39,375 nt of DNA from Armatimonadota bacterium (GCA_023511795.1 JAIMAU010000017.1:1-39375), one strand, 5' to 3'. Shown: positions 1-9,524, counted from the stretch's first letter. Notes: generated by a model not told the origin, from the letters alone. Numbers and translations: made by a program.

Positions 1-1211
1 TAATCAAGGCTAGTTCGTTTACATCAAAGAATCTGAAGCAGCAAATGAACTTATCTTGGTTCTTTCTGACGTCTTTTGGTTCAATAAGCTTATGGTTGTA
101 TTCGTCTTTAATTAATTTTTTCCAATTGGTTGTAGCCGCTTCAAATTCGGAATAAATTACGATGTTGTCGTCATCAAGCGATGGAATGTTAGAATCTACA
201 AGCCTCATTGCTCTTATGAGGTAAGCGTCTTTTGTTAATATTGCCAATTTTCTATCAGTCTCTTTGGCGATTTTGAGGAAAGCGTTTAGCCTTTCTATGT
301 TTCTTGAATTAAAGTCAGCAACCACTAACCCTTCCGCCTTTTTTACCTGGCGAAGAGCGTTGCTATAAACATCTTCTTCAGTACGCCTAGTGTTAGAGTT
401 GATGCGTGTTCCTTCGATTATTAGTGCCCGGGGCTTGAGTTTTTTTACCTTATCTGCAAAGTCCCATGTATAATGGCAAGCTGTTCCGTGGCATCGCAAA
501 TCGCCTGTGTAAACCACCCATCCTTCGCTTGTTTCTACTGCCCAGGCTGATGCTCCATAAATCGAGTGGTCTACGGAAAAACGGCAGATAGTCAGGTCTC
601 CACACTTTGAAGATTTTATGATAGGTTTAGGTTCATGTGCCTTTCTAGACGATGGGGTTGAGTTCCAGAATTTTATTAAGTTTTCATTAGGCTCTTCATC
701 GGTAAGGCAGTAAGGTCGCGAAGAGGTTGGCTTGTCTTTATCAACTTCGAGTTCGCCGGTAGATTTTTCCCTGCGTTCGGAGATATACGAACACTCGTTT
801 CCCATGCCAATATCTTGGCACGCTTTTGCGAGTGCCAGTGTCATGGCGGAACAGTAAATTGGAATGTCATCCTTTACATAGTGAATACTGCCAAGATGGT
901 CTAGGTGGCCGTGTGATATAAGAATGCCGTGTGTTTCTCCGATATCGCGAGCTTCTACACCCTCCCAAGGATTGGCAATGCTAGATTCCAAGTCCTTACG
1001 GTAAAGGTTGCTGATGGGAGGAATTAGCCCCATCTGGATTGGTTCATAAAGGCCTAGGCAAGCCTTTGGCTTCAAATATTCTTCATAGAACTTGCCCATA
1101 TGTGAAAAGTTGAGGCCAAAGTCGAACCAGAGCCCCGTGTTTTTGTCTTTGAGGAAAATCTTATTGCCGCCGATGCACCCAACACCGTCGAAGCATGTGA
1201 TGGTCGCCATG
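1..1211 (-). CDS. RNase J-like MBL-fold metallo-hydrolase (C-terminus beyond left edge)
   Basis: An open frame of 403 codons starts at ATG 1211 and runs off the left edge without a stop. The start is supported by a GGAGG ribosome binding site 8 bases upstream. The metal-binding HxHxDH motif is visible as SHGHLDHLGSIHYV (about residues 99-113; codons near 896-913). It is followed by a TGDLRCHG segment and by EGTRIN...RTEEDV, a pattern seen in RNase J-like/beta-CASP exonucleases. The family acts as zinc-dependent ribonucleases in the cytoplasm; which RNA this one processes cannot be told. It lies 87 bases downstream of the GAF sensor gene on the same strand, so they may be co-transcribed. A hairpin (1223-1250) sits directly before the ribosome binding site. 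Other MBL hydrolases share the core motif, so RNase activity is inferred. Confidence 0.8.
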
Positions 1212-1222
1212 TTTGTTGCCTC

Positions 1223-1250
1223 CGAAGGTAGCATCCTCATGCTATGACTT
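1223..1250 (-). promoter_or_regulatory. Leader hairpin before the RNase J-like gene
   Basis: Perfect arms TAGCAT/ATGCTA (1229-1234 and 1239-1244) enclose a 4-base loop and are flanked by a second pairing CGAAG/CTTCG. On the minus strand the hairpin ends just before the GGAGG ribosome binding site. No T-run follows, so it is not a standard terminator. Confidence 0.35.
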
Positions 1251-1298
1251 CGGCAAAAATTCAAGGAGTTCCTTTTATTGGATATAATAATGCTAAGT

Positions 1299-2837
1299 CT
1301 AAGATGCCAGTCGAATCTTTGGGGAAGAGGCTGGATTGAAAGCAGAGGAGAGGTCGGCGGCTAGAGACTTTTCATATAGCTGAGCATTTGCGATTGCCAC
1401 TGCAGCTGCAGATGCAACCGTCTGGAAAAGACGCATTTTTTCGTCATTCAAAGGGACGTGTTTGTTAAAAAATAAATTTAGTACACCTAGGGCGATATCT
1501 TGATATACCAGCGGCACTGATACAGCATAACCGCTGCTTGCGGCTAGAACCCTCCAAGGGATAAACTCAACATCTGCGAAGACATCATCTACAACGACTA
1601 TGCGTTTTTCTCTGAACGCCTTTGCTGTATGGCCGGAATAAAATCCTGGCCGGCCACTTCCCTCTACGTTCTGCGGCTTCCTTGGGTTTAGCGGCATCTC
1701 GGGCAAACCATATGTCGCGTAGGTGGTGAGAGTTGTTCCTTCTTCGTTGGCAAGCATGACCGAAGCATATGTGGCAGAAAGCATTCTAGCCATGTCAGAA
1801 ACCATCGCTAGCAATACTACCCGAAGGTCGAGTGTGTTCGATAAGCTTGATGACATATAGTGGACGGCTTCTAAATGTGAAATCCTAGCGTGTGCATCTG
1901 AGTATGATGCACCAAACTCTTTTGCCATATAGATAACTAGTAGGAAGAAGCCACAGAGCCTAAACAAATGTGCTAGCCACCACATAATGCTGTAATCTAG
2001 CCCAGATGCAGCATCAGCCATCTGCGAGAGTGCTATTAATGCGCCAAAGACCATGAGGGAACGAGTAAAATTGTCTTCTCGCTTTGCATAAGCATGTGCG
2101 CCCACATATAGTGCGGCGAATGTGGCAGTCACTAGAAGTGCGTCATGGAGGCCTTTATTCGCTAATTGTTCTTTAAAGCATTGCCAAAAGCCGCCCAGCC
2201 CGAATGGCAAATTTTCCTGTAACTTTAAATTGTATCTGGCAAGTATGGGCAGACAGACTGCGAGGCATATAGAAAGGGATAAGCTGGCAATTATAGGTCT
2301 CTTGCCCATGCGCCGCACGGTTTCGAGCTCTTCCACCTTTTCGTCCCTTGCTGTAGCTGCTAGAAGAATAGCGCAAGCGACTTGCCAACCTATACAGTAA
2401 TAGTTCACAACTCTTTCGATGATTGAACAAGAGACTGGATTAATTAAGCTTGTTATTCCATGCGCAATAAGTGCTGTGCCGGCGCCGCTAAAAGCAATTG
2501 TAGCCAAAAGGGCTCTGCGCTCACCATTTACATAATAGTGAATCCACATGCAGTAAATTAGACCAAGGTCAAGAAGCCCTGCATAACCTTCTGTGAGTGC
2601 ATGTACCCCTGGGTTGGAGTATATCCATCCAAACAGGGGCAGGTCCCGAATTGCCCAAATTAGCGCGCCTAATGCAGCCGAACATAGAATCATCCTGACG
2701 GCGTATTGTTTTGCAGGCTGCGTCTGCTGAATTAATATGTCTTGCTCGGCTTCTATTTCGGGAGCTTTTTTAATTTCAGGTGACAATACTTCCAATTTTG
2801 TGTCACCCTTCTTTGTGATGTGTAAGATGGTTTCCAA
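1299..2837 (-). CDS. Membrane-anchored GAF-domain sensor protein without output domain
   Basis: 512 residues from a TTG at 2837; an alternative TTG twelve codons later is possible and neither has a strong ribosome binding site. A short cytoplasmic N-terminus is followed by about eight hydrophobic segments (roughly residues 45-310), resembling MASE-type membrane sensory domains. A short helical linker leads to a GAF domain (about 330-490) starting near LEAVHYMSSSLSNTLDL and ending near VAIANAQLYEKS. No kinase, GGDEF, HD-GYP or phosphatase module follows; the protein stops about 20 residues after the GAF domain. GAF domains bind small ligands such as cyclic nucleotides or haem; the ligand here is unknown. 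It presumably passes the signal to a separate partner protein, or it lost its output domain. Confidence 0.75.
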   Translation of the reverse strand: METILHITKKGDTKLEVLSPEIKKAPEIEAEQDILIQQTQPAKQYAVRMILCSAALGALIWAIRDLPLFGWIYSNPGVHALTEGYAGLLDLGLIYCMWIHYYVNGERRALLATIAFSGAGTALIAHGITSLINPVSCSIIERVVNYYCIGWQVACAILLAATARDEKVEELETVRRMGKRPIIASLSLSICLAVCLPILARYNLKLQENLPFGLGGFWQCFKEQLANKGLHDALLVTATFAALYVGAHAYAKREDNFTRSLMVFGALIALSQMADAASGLDYSIMWWLAHLFRLCGFFLLVIYMAKEFGASYSDAHARISHLEAVHYMSSSLSNTLDLRVVLLAMVSDMARMLSATYASVMLANEEGTTLTTYATYGLPEMPLNPRKPQNVEGSGRPGFYSGHTAKAFREKRIVVVDDVFADVEFIPWRVLAASSGYAVSVPLVYQDIALGVLNLFFNKHVPLNDEKMRLFQTVASAAAVAIANAQLYEKSLAADLSSAFNPASSPKIRLAS

Positions 2838-2940
2838 CCAATTTGATTATCGGTGATTGTGCACTGGCTACTTAGGATACGCACCCATTAAAAAGTATCA
2901 ATGTGTGGGTATTTTGTGGTGGGCTGAAGCTAATTAGCAA

Positions 2941-2968
2941 ATGAACCCCACCGTGCGGTGGGGTTCAT
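2941..2968 (-). terminator. Intrinsic-terminator-like hairpin
   Basis: A perfect 12-base inverted repeat (ATGAACCCCACC / GGTGGGGTTCAT) with a GTGC loop lies 30 bases past the stop of the minus-strand gene ending at 2999. The T-run beyond it is weak in both directions, so termination strength is uncertain. The stem itself is unmistakable. Confidence 0.7.
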
Positions 2969-2998
2969 ACCATCTAGCGAAAAGTTGTTTAATTAAGT

Positions 2999-3649
2999 CT
3001 AAGGCATGCCCGGTAGGAGTGGCGGGAGCGAGATGTCACCGATTCCCATACCTGGAAGGTAATGGCGCGCTACATCCATCGCTTCTTCTACGCCAGCTGT
3101 CGTTTTTTCGAAAGTGCCCTCGGGAACCTGTCCGCTGATTTCCGCCACCAGCTGGTTCATAAAGGCTGATACATCGGGAGGCTTATTTCGCTCGATTTGG
3201 TCAAGCATGGCTTCGTAATCCATCGCATAGCAGGTAAACAGTGTATTCCAACCGGCTCTTGTGCGCTTTTCATTTTTGTATACTGCTGGCAGGTGAACAG
3301 TCATTATCCTGCCGTCCATGGATTTGTACTTAAACCGAAGTATTTCAGTCGCGCTGCCATCCCAGTTTTTAATTTTTACGACCTTTATGCCCGAGGACAC
3401 GACCTGTTTTAAGCCATAGACTGGTTCCGTTGGGGTCGGAGGAGGCACCGAAGCTATGGATCCTGGTTGCGCACCGGAATCAACTGGTGCACCAGTAACG
3501 CTACTCTGAGCCTGGTTTGGTGGTGGTGGCTCAGCGGGCGGGTTTTGTGCGCTAATCTCCTGCTGCCAATAAATAAAGACTCCCAATCCTGAGAAGAGAA
3601 GGCACAGTGGGATTAACCAAAAGTAGTGCTTTTTGATTATGAGCGACAT
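2999..3649 (-). CDS. Single-pass membrane protein with proline-rich linker, unknown function
   Basis: 216 residues. The start at ATG 3649 is chosen over an in-frame start at 3673 because GGGAGGT lies 6 bases upstream of it. A cationic N-terminus (MSLIIKKHYF) is followed by one hydrophobic segment (about residues 8-27) that could be a signal anchor. A low-complexity Pro/Gln/Ala-rich linker (about 35-75) and a compact region of roughly 130 residues follow, with no family I recognise. The topology suggests a periplasmic or extracellular globular domain tethered to the inner membrane. The gene is monocistronic by appearance: it has its own promoter (3747-3776) and a terminator-like hairpin (2941-2968). 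Confidence 0.65.
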   Translation of the reverse strand: MSLIIKKHYFWLIPLCLLFSGLGVFIYWQQEISAQNPPAEPPPPNQAQSSVTGAPVDSGAQPGSIASVPPPTPTEPVYGLKQVVSSGIKVVKIKNWDGSATEILRFKYKSMDGRIMTVHLPAVYKNEKRTRAGWNTLFTCYAMDYEAMLDQIERNKPPDVSAFMNQLVAEISGQVPEGTFEKTTAGVEEAMDVARHYLPGMGIGDISLPPLLPGMP

Positions 3650-3746
3650 CTGCGTACCTCCCACAGTGAGCACCTTGGGAAAATTGCGTGCGTATGATTG
3701 CGAAGGTCACATAATTAATCCTTAGGCGCTTGTGTATGCTTAACTT

Positions 3747-3776
3747 ATTCTATATCACAACATCCCTGTTTGTCAA
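3747..3776 (-). promoter_or_regulatory. Sigma70-type promoter of the 2999-3649 gene
   Basis: On the minus strand TTGACA (3776-3771) is followed after 18 bases by TAGAAT (3752-3747). This lies about 100 bases upstream of the start at 3649. The same TTGACA-18-TAGAAT layout is found at 16541-16570. Confidence 0.6.
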
Positions 3777-3810
3777 GCGTCCAAGAACTGGAGTGAGAAT
3801 AGGTTCTGTG

Positions 3811-5247
3811 CTAGGAGGTATCAGGGATTCCAGGTTCGGTTAGGGCATCTGGTTTTAGGAGCCGGTCAAGTTCCTCGGGGGTAAGGAGGCCATTTTCAAT
3901 GATGACCTCGCGGACGGATTTCCCTGTAAGAAGCGCTTCTTGGGCTACCATTGAGGCAGCTTGGTAGCCAATTTTTGGGCTCAATGCGGTTGCCAGCCCC
4001 AAGCTATTCTCTGCAAAAGTGCGGCAACGCTCTTCGTTTGCTACCATTCCGCGGAGGGCTTTTTCCGTAAATACTGAAACAGCGTTCCTTAGAATTATCA
4101 AAGATTCGAATAGGTTGCGTGCTATGACTGGTGTCATCGTGTTGAGGTCGAGGCGGCCGCTTCTTGCCGCATGAGCAATGACCGAGTCGTTGCCTATCAC
4201 TTGGCAACAAACCATTTCAAGCACTTCAGCCATCGATGGGTTGACCTTTCCTGGAATGATTGAGGAACCTGCCTGAGCGACAGGCAGGTCTATTTCGGCA
4301 AAGCCTGTCATTGGTCCTGAATACATGAGGATTATGTCGCCTGCTATTTTCATTAAAGCAACTGCAGTATCTCGGACGGCTCCCGAAATATCAAGAAAAT
4401 CATTTGCACTCTGGGTAACTTCGACCCAGCTTTCTGGTGGGCGAAGGTCTTCCATTTCGGTATATTCTTTTAGTTCATCCAGGGCTATAACTCTATATGC
4501 AATTGTGGAGTTGATTCCTGTGCCAACAGCAGTCGCCCCGATATTAAGTTCCTTTAGGTTCTCCATGGCTATGTGAACATGGCGTGAGACCTTTCCAATG
4601 GTAACCGCGTATGCGGCTAGCTCTTGGCCGAGGCGTATTGGCACAGCGTCGCGAAGATGCGTGCGTGCCGACTTTAGCATGTGGTCGAATTCATCTGCTT
4701 TGCTCCAAAGAACGTCTTCAAGCTCTGAAAGCGATTCCAAAAGTCGGTTGCCTAATTTTAAGGCAGTAATCCGCATAGCAGTTGGGAAGACGTCATTGGA
4801 CGATTGTGACATATTAACATGGTCGTTGGGATTGATTATATCGTAGCTTCCTTTTGGGAGGTTTAGCAGTTCGAGGGCACGGTTTGCAATCACTTCATTC
4901 ATATTCATGTTGAGCGAGGTGCCGGCTCCTGCTTGGAATACGTCGACAACAATTTGGTCGTGCCATTTGCCATGGATTATTTCGTCGGCGGCGTCGCGGA
5001 TTGCTAGGCCAATGTCTTCGTTTAAACGACCAATTCGCATGTTTGTCACTGCCGCGGCCTTTTTTACCATTGCCAAAGCTGTGATGAACTCGGGGATAGC
5101 CTTCTGTCCGCTTATTGGGAAGTTTTCAAGAGCGCGAACCGTATGAATCCCATATAAAGCATCTGCCGGAACTTCTTTTTCCCCAAGCCAGTCGCGCTCA
5201 ATGCGGCTGTCAGGGTTTCCTTCTTTTTCGTTCTTATTCTTGCTCAT
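3811..5247 (-). CDS. aspA: Aspartate ammonia-lyase
   Basis: 478 residues, the usual length for the class II fumarase/aspartase superfamily. The enzyme converts L-aspartate to fumarate and ammonia in the cytoplasm. The superfamily signature GSSIIPGKVNP is at residues 327-337, with the flexible-loop catalytic serine. The N-terminus (VPADALYGIHTVRALENFPISG, 26-47) is aspartase-like rather than fumarase-like, and the motifs NMNMNEVIANRA and NDHVNMSQSSNDVFPTA are intact. The glycine in PGKVNP is more common in fumarases than in aspartases, so some doubt on substrate remains. It begins 23 bases after the stop of the BON-domain gene on the same strand, which suggests co-transcription, although its own ribosome binding site is weak. 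Confidence 0.88.
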   Translation of the reverse strand: MSKNKNEKEGNPDSRIERDWLGEKEVPADALYGIHTVRALENFPISGQKAIPEFITALAMVKKAAAVTNMRIGRLNEDIGLAIRDAADEIIHGKWHDQIVVDVFQAGAGTSLNMNMNEVIANRALELLNLPKGSYDIINPNDHVNMSQSSNDVFPTAMRITALKLGNRLLESLSELEDVLWSKADEFDHMLKSARTHLRDAVPIRLGQELAAYAVTIGKVSRHVHIAMENLKELNIGATAVGTGINSTIAYRVIALDELKEYTEMEDLRPPESWVEVTQSANDFLDISGAVRDTAVALMKIAGDIILMYSGPMTGFAEIDLPVAQAGSSIIPGKVNPSMAEVLEMVCCQVIGNDSVIAHAARSGRLDLNTMTPVIARNLFESLIILRNAVSVFTEKALRGMVANEERCRTFAENSLGLATALSPKIGYQAASMVAQEALLTGKSVREVIIENGLLTPEELDRLLKPDALTEPGIPDTS

Positions 5248-5270
5248 AATTTCATTTTCCGATAGTCAAG

Positions 5271-5990
5271 CTATCTAACAAAAAGGAGATCCTGGACGTC
5301 AACAACACCGGGTGTGAATCTGGCGATTGCTTCTGCTTGCTCAACTTGCGTAAAACTATCTACAATCCCGTTGAGGGTAACTATGCCATTTTTGACAGAA
5401 ATATCTATCTTTTGGTTTGCAACAAACGCATTTTTTCTAAAGCGATCTTGCACGTCGGCTAATATTTCCGCATCTGTTCGAAAAATCTTCGGGCGCACTA
5501 CAATTTCATTCTTTACGTCTATAACGCCAGCAACTAAGCTAGTAGCCAAGCCAGCAATTTGTTTTGAATAGCTGTTGCTAAGGGTGCCACTAAGTGTAAC
5601 TACTCCGTTCTCCACTCGAACCTTTATGGCGGAGATTTCGTCTTTGCTGAGGTTGCCTTGGAGTGCCGTGCGGGTTTCTCTGAGAATTTGATTGTCGGTT
5701 TGTTTTTCCAAAGGCACGACGGTTATCTGATCAACTATCTGCTCAACTCCAATTGTTCTCTTTGCAAAATTGAGTATGCTTTGTTTGGTTTGGAGTTCGC
5801 CAACCTTGCCAGTGATTGTGACAACCCCGTTTTTGACGTTAACTGTAATGTCATCATGGGGCCTTAGTTGGGGCTTTATTCGACTTAAAATCTTCTCTTG
5901 GATTTGAGTATCGGATATATTCTGAGCCTGAGCGCCCCCTGCAACCATGTATATCAGCAGAATTATCAAAATTGTATGCGGAAATTTCAT
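5271..5990 (-). CDS. Exported protein with three BON domains
   Basis: 239 residues: a signal peptide (about 1-22, ending AQA) followed by three BON repeats at roughly 26-93, 97-165 and 170-238. Each repeat shows the V(K/R)NGVVTLSG-type core (VKNGVVTITGKV, VENGVVTLSGTL, VKNGIVTLNGIV) followed by a helix and a GV-D/E-V segment. BON domains (OsmY type) are thought to bind phospholipid and stabilise the envelope, so a periplasmic envelope-maintenance role is likely. The downstream aspA starts 23 bases later. No strong ribosome binding site sits at the chosen ATG; a 7-base inverted repeat lies upstream at 6020-6043. Confidence 0.85.
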   Translation of the reverse strand: MKFPHTILIILLIYMVAGGAQAQNISDTQIQEKILSRIKPQLRPHDDITVNVKNGVVTITGKVGELQTKQSILNFAKRTIGVEQIVDQITVVPLEKQTDNQILRETRTALQGNLSKDEISAIKVRVENGVVTLSGTLSNSYSKQIAGLATSLVAGVIDVKNEIVVRPKIFRTDAEILADVQDRFRKNAFVANQKIDISVKNGIVTLNGIVDSFTQVEQAEAIARFTPGVVDVQDLLFVR

Positions 5991-6019
5991 TGTTTCAATT
6001 CTAATAATGAACTAGCTCC

Positions 6020-6043
6020 TTATTCATATACCCTGGTGAATAA
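6020..6043. repeat. Inverted repeat upstream of the BON gene
   Basis: TTATTCA and TGAATAA flank a 10-base spacer in the 111-base gap between the protease stop and the BON start. It could be an operator or a weak hairpin; nothing decides between them. Confidence 0.3.
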
Positions 6044-6101
6044 AGAGCAAAACTAAAAGAACGAGTGCATGTGGATTGTCTTATTGGGGGCGTTGCAACG
6101 T

Positions 6102-9100
6102 TTAGTCGTATACAATGATGTCGGATTGAGCTCGCGGACGAAGCAGGCGGTAGATATCCGAACCTGATTTCCAACATGAACTTATACCAGTGACCACCAC
6201 ATACTTGCCTACGTCAGGAGCTGAAAGACCACTGCGCAACACGCGGATGCCTGGATAGCCAGACGAATCCATTATTCCCGAGCCGTCATCTATATAGAAA
6301 TAAGAATAAGATGGGTTGGAATAGGTTACTCGTCCCGTCGTGCAAACGAGGAGGCCTATGTTGCATGTCTGAGGAGAGGGTTCACCTATCTTGTCGCACA
6401 CTCCCTGCTGGCCTGCACCAGTTATTGGGTCATAGTTCCAATCGCCGCCACCTAGGTCGCGGTTTGAAAGCAAGAGGGGTTCAACTGTGCCGGTATTATC
6501 AGGGGGCGGCGATTGTTCGGCTGTTATTGCTTCTATGTACCTTTCGCCATTTGAGTTTGTCTTAATTGTGCCAACGACATTAACCCGCATTCCAGTTTGG
6601 AGTCCGTGGTATGGCTTTGAAACGGCAATTCCACATCGGCGGTCGTCGGCTTCGATATAGAAAAGGCTGGACCATGAGGCAGAGATAATTGCCCTATCTA
6701 TGGCAACCATTTCATCATTTGGCAAGCTCTTTGCGGCTTCGATTCCAATTCTGGGAAGCATGGTGAATCTAATCGCTTGATTGTTCGAGAGCAGTGTACT
6801 GCCATCATAGGAATACTTATATGCCATGTTTCCAGATGAGTTTTCGATTCCGATTGTTGCACTTCGTCCTGCTCCGCAGTTAGTATCCTCAGGCTGGACC
6901 TCGAGATACTGGAAGACTATGTCGTTCAAGTTCTCATATAGGACAACTTGGAAAGTGAATGGCTTCGAGGGCGTAGAATAATGGGGTACGCCAACCCAGC
7001 TTATCACAAATCGGCGGTTGGGTGAAGTGCCTTCAGTGCCAACCTTCACGCTGCCGGCGGCAGATGGGTCTAAATCATCCCAATAGGGGTAAAGTACTGC
7101 ATTTGGTGCGGCCGAGTTAGGTATATCCGTGTTCGAAAACGCATCAAGGCCATTGTTTAGGAAACCTATCATGCCGTTTGCGGCCACATAAAGTTGAGTG
7201 TATGCTGTGCCGTAAAAGGTGAAAGTAAACGGTATTGTCAGGGCTGGGGTAACGCCATCATCGGAAAGAGTATATGTTGTATGGTTAGTTGGGTCTACCC
7301 AATTTATTGGTATGATTTCCATGCGGTAGTTCTTTGCTATTTCGAGTTTTACGTTTCGGGTCCCGCCACCATCGCCATTGGTTGTGTTTGTAAATGTCAC
7401 CGTATCATAGTAAATCCCAACCGGCAGGGTTGCCGCTTCCGGCCCGATGGATACAATTACTTCCTCGCTCGCCCCGGGCTCGAGATTACCGGAAGTTTTG
7501 GAAAGGGTAATCCATGATGCTGTCTTGGTGGCATTCCAATCCAGGCTTGAATAGCCGATGTTGGTTAGGGTGTAAGTAATGCTGGAAGGATAAAATGGTC
7601 CACCAGGTTCTCCTATTGATTCGAAATCGGTGTTTGGGCTTACCTGTAGGCTGCCATCTCGCACAGTTAGAATAATATTTCGAGTGGTGCTACCTACGCC
7701 ATTGGTTGTGTTTAGGAAAGTAATCGTGTCGGAGTATACGCCGGCAGGTAAGCTGTTGGCATTTGAGTTGAACGAAGCCACAACGTTCGTACTCTCGGCA
7801 GGTTCAAGAGTACCATTTTCGCTGGATAAACTAACCCAAGGCTGGGTCTTGCTTGCACTCCAATTGATGGTTAAGTTGCTGTTGTTTGTTAGAGTGTAGG
7901 TGTGGCTTGGCGGGTTAAACGGCCCACCAACCGGTCCATATGAGAACGTTTCTGAGGTTGGCGTGACCGCCAAGCCGATTGCCTCTGTTGTAAAGGCTTT
8001 TAAGCAGACGTTCGCATTAGAAACGTAATTAGTGATGTCATTCCAGGATGTTCCATTGCTGCTAACATAACTCTCGCCGCTGTTTGCTGTTGCAGCGCTC
8101 GAGTATCCTGGGAATGGGTGTTCGTATGGAATCGGCCAGTTGTACCCGGGTGTCGTTAGCTTTACTACAACCGAGAATTTTTCACCAATCGTAAGTTGAA
8201 CTGGCGAATCCAAGGGGATTGTTTGGTATCCAGCGTTCGCCAGACTGCCAACCTTGCTTGCGACAGGCCCACTTGGGTTGATTGGTCCAGATGTTGGGTT
8301 GAGGTAGATATATATTTCATAGCTAGAGTTTGGCGAAGCAGCATAAAAGCTAACGGCGGCGAGATAATCGCTAGTGGCTGCGGTGAAGACATTAGCAAAC
8401 CAGCCGGTTGTGTTGCCGTAACCAAGGCTTGATACCCAGCCGAGAGGGTCATATTGATAGACTTGTTTGTAGTTGATTGTTGGCTCTGCAGAGTGGAAGA
8501 GAGCGTTGTCGGTGCCAATGCAAGTGTCGTAATATGAAATATAAAGGTATCCATTCGAACCCCAGCTTGTGCCCCAACTATTCTTGATGATGAAGGCGCC
8601 GTTACCTGGAGGGGTAATGTAGAAGTTGCTTGCTGGATAGTTGTCATCCCACCCAACGATACACACAGCATGGTTGCTTACTCCCATGCCGTTGAAATAG
8701 TATGCGCAGGTCGAGTAATTAAAATAGTAGGAGTTCCAATAGAAGGTTGTATATACTGCTCCGTAGGTCATTACAGCCTGCTTAATGTTGTTATTGTCGA
8801 GTGGTCCTGCCCTGTCCGGAATGAAATCAACTGCTTGGACATGTTTTCGAATTGCAAGCCCTGTTGGTGATGTGCAGCTTGAGGCGTTATAGATATCATC
8901 GCCTTCGATGATTGGGCCATCCCAGCGCGCAAGATATGCTGTTGACATCCAATGGTTGCCGCCTGCGCAGCATGTTGGGTCAAAGCCGTGTTGGTTCTTT
9001 AAGTTATTCTCCGAGAGATCCCATGTTTCATCAGGAAGGAGGCAAGACTCCATTGAGCCATAAGTTGCGAACGCCCAACAGCTTCCGCAGGAACCCTGGT

Positions 9101-9419
9101 TTCTTATTGGGGTAACCTTCCCGAGATTTCGCAGGTCAAATGACGAGGGGAATCCTACTAGAGTGCGAGTGGTTGAGATGCGTTCTCCTTTAGAATGTGA
9201 AAGGTCGAGTGGCGGTGGTATAAGGCCTTTTGCGATGCTTTGGTTGGCTTCGGAATTCACTAGAGCGGTCTCTTGCAAATATCTCAAGAACGCAGGATTA
9301 GGCGGGGCAGTCGTGGGGATGCTTTCTGTTTGCGAGCTGGCATGGACTGGGGTGCTCAAACAAAGCAAAATTAAGGAAAGAAAAACTGCCCTTTGTATTC
9401 GAGGAATTTTAAGCCTCAT
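6102..9419 (-). CDS. Secreted papain-family (C1A) cysteine protease with BACON-like and other accessory domains
   Basis: 1105 residues with signal peptide (1-28). The papain-like catalytic domain spans about 85-315: oxyanion Gln108 and Cys114 in NQGSCGSCWAF, His250 in SNHAVCIVGWDDNY, Asn280 in IIKNSWGTSWG. Next is a domain like the lectin-like module often fused to bacterial C1A proteases (about 320-475). Two tandem BACON-like beta-sandwiches of about 105 residues follow (about 478-690), both with the VTFTNTTNG...TRN-type end. A nidogen-like beta domain (about 700-875) comes next, and two OB-like segments (about 880-1105), the last with YIDDGSG. There is no C-terminal sorting tail. Start ATG 9419 has GAGGAGG five bases upstream. 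Cell-surface or extracellular protein degradation is likely; the target is unknown. The catalytic triad is complete. Confidence 0.85.
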   Translation of the reverse strand: MRLKIPRIQRAVFLSLILLCLSTPVHASSQTESIPTTAPPNPAFLRYLQETALVNSEANQSIAKGLIPPPLDLSHSKGERISTTRTLVGFPSSFDLRNLGKVTPIRNQGSCGSCWAFATYGSMESCLLPDETWDLSENNLKNQHGFDPTCCAGGNHWMSTAYLARWDGPIIEGDDIYNASSCTSPTGLAIRKHVQAVDFIPDRAGPLDNNNIKQAVMTYGAVYTTFYWNSYYFNYSTCAYYFNGMGVSNHAVCIVGWDDNYPASNFYITPPGNGAFIIKNSWGTSWGSNGYLYISYYDTCIGTDNALFHSAEPTINYKQVYQYDPLGWVSSLGYGNTTGWFANVFTAATSDYLAAVSFYAASPNSSYEIYIYLNPTSGPINPSGPVASKVGSLANAGYQTIPLDSPVQLTIGEKFSVVVKLTTPGYNWPIPYEHPFPGYSSAATANSGESYVSSNGTSWNDITNYVSNANVCLKAFTTEAIGLAVTPTSETFSYGPVGGPFNPPSHTYTLTNNSNLTINWSASKTQPWVSLSSENGTLEPAESTNVVASFNSNANSLPAGVYSDTITFLNTTNGVGSTTRNIILTVRDGSLQVSPNTDFESIGEPGGPFYPSSITYTLTNIGYSSLDWNATKTASWITLSKTSGNLEPGASEEVIVSIGPEAATLPVGIYYDTVTFTNTTNGDGGGTRNVKLEIAKNYRMEIIPINWVDPTNHTTYTLSDDGVTPALTIPFTFTFYGTAYTQLYVAANGMIGFLNNGLDAFSNTDIPNSAAPNAVLYPYWDDLDPSAAGSVKVGTEGTSPNRRFVISWVGVPHYSTPSKPFTFQVVLYENLNDIVFQYLEVQPEDTNCGAGRSATIGIENSSGNMAYKYSYDGSTLLSNNQAIRFTMLPRIGIEAAKSLPNDEMVAIDRAIISASWSSLFYIEADDRRCGIAVSKPYHGLQTGMRVNVVGTIKTNSNGERYIEAITAEQSPPPDNTGTVEPLLLSNRDLGGGDWNYDPITGAGQQGVCDKIGEPSPQTCNIGLLVCTTGRVTYSNPSYSYFYIDDGSGIMDSSGYPGIRVLRSGLSAPDVGKYVVVTGISSCWKSGSDIYRLLRPRAQSDIIVYD

Positions 9420-9456
9420 TTGGGCCTCCTCTTTGTTCTTACCCTAACTTATTAAG

Positions 9457-9483
9457 TTTATATCGCTACTGCCTTTTTGTCAA
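9457..9483 (-). promoter_or_regulatory. Candidate promoter of the secreted protease gene
   Basis: Minus-strand TTGACA (9483-9478) is followed by TATAAA (9462-9457) at a short 15-base spacing, or by TAAACT at 17 bases. It lies about 40 bases upstream of the ATG at 9419. Confidence 0.4.
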
Positions 9484-9504
9484 GTAAGCAATCAGAAAAC
9501 TAGT

Positions 9505-9524
9505 ATAAATATTTGGGTATTTAT
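9505..9524. repeat. AT-rich palindrome between protease and PEP-CTERM-like genes
   Basis: ATAAATA and TATTTAT flank TTTGGG in the 177-base divergent region. The size and symmetry suit a regulator binding site, but no regulator can be assigned. Confidence 0.3.
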
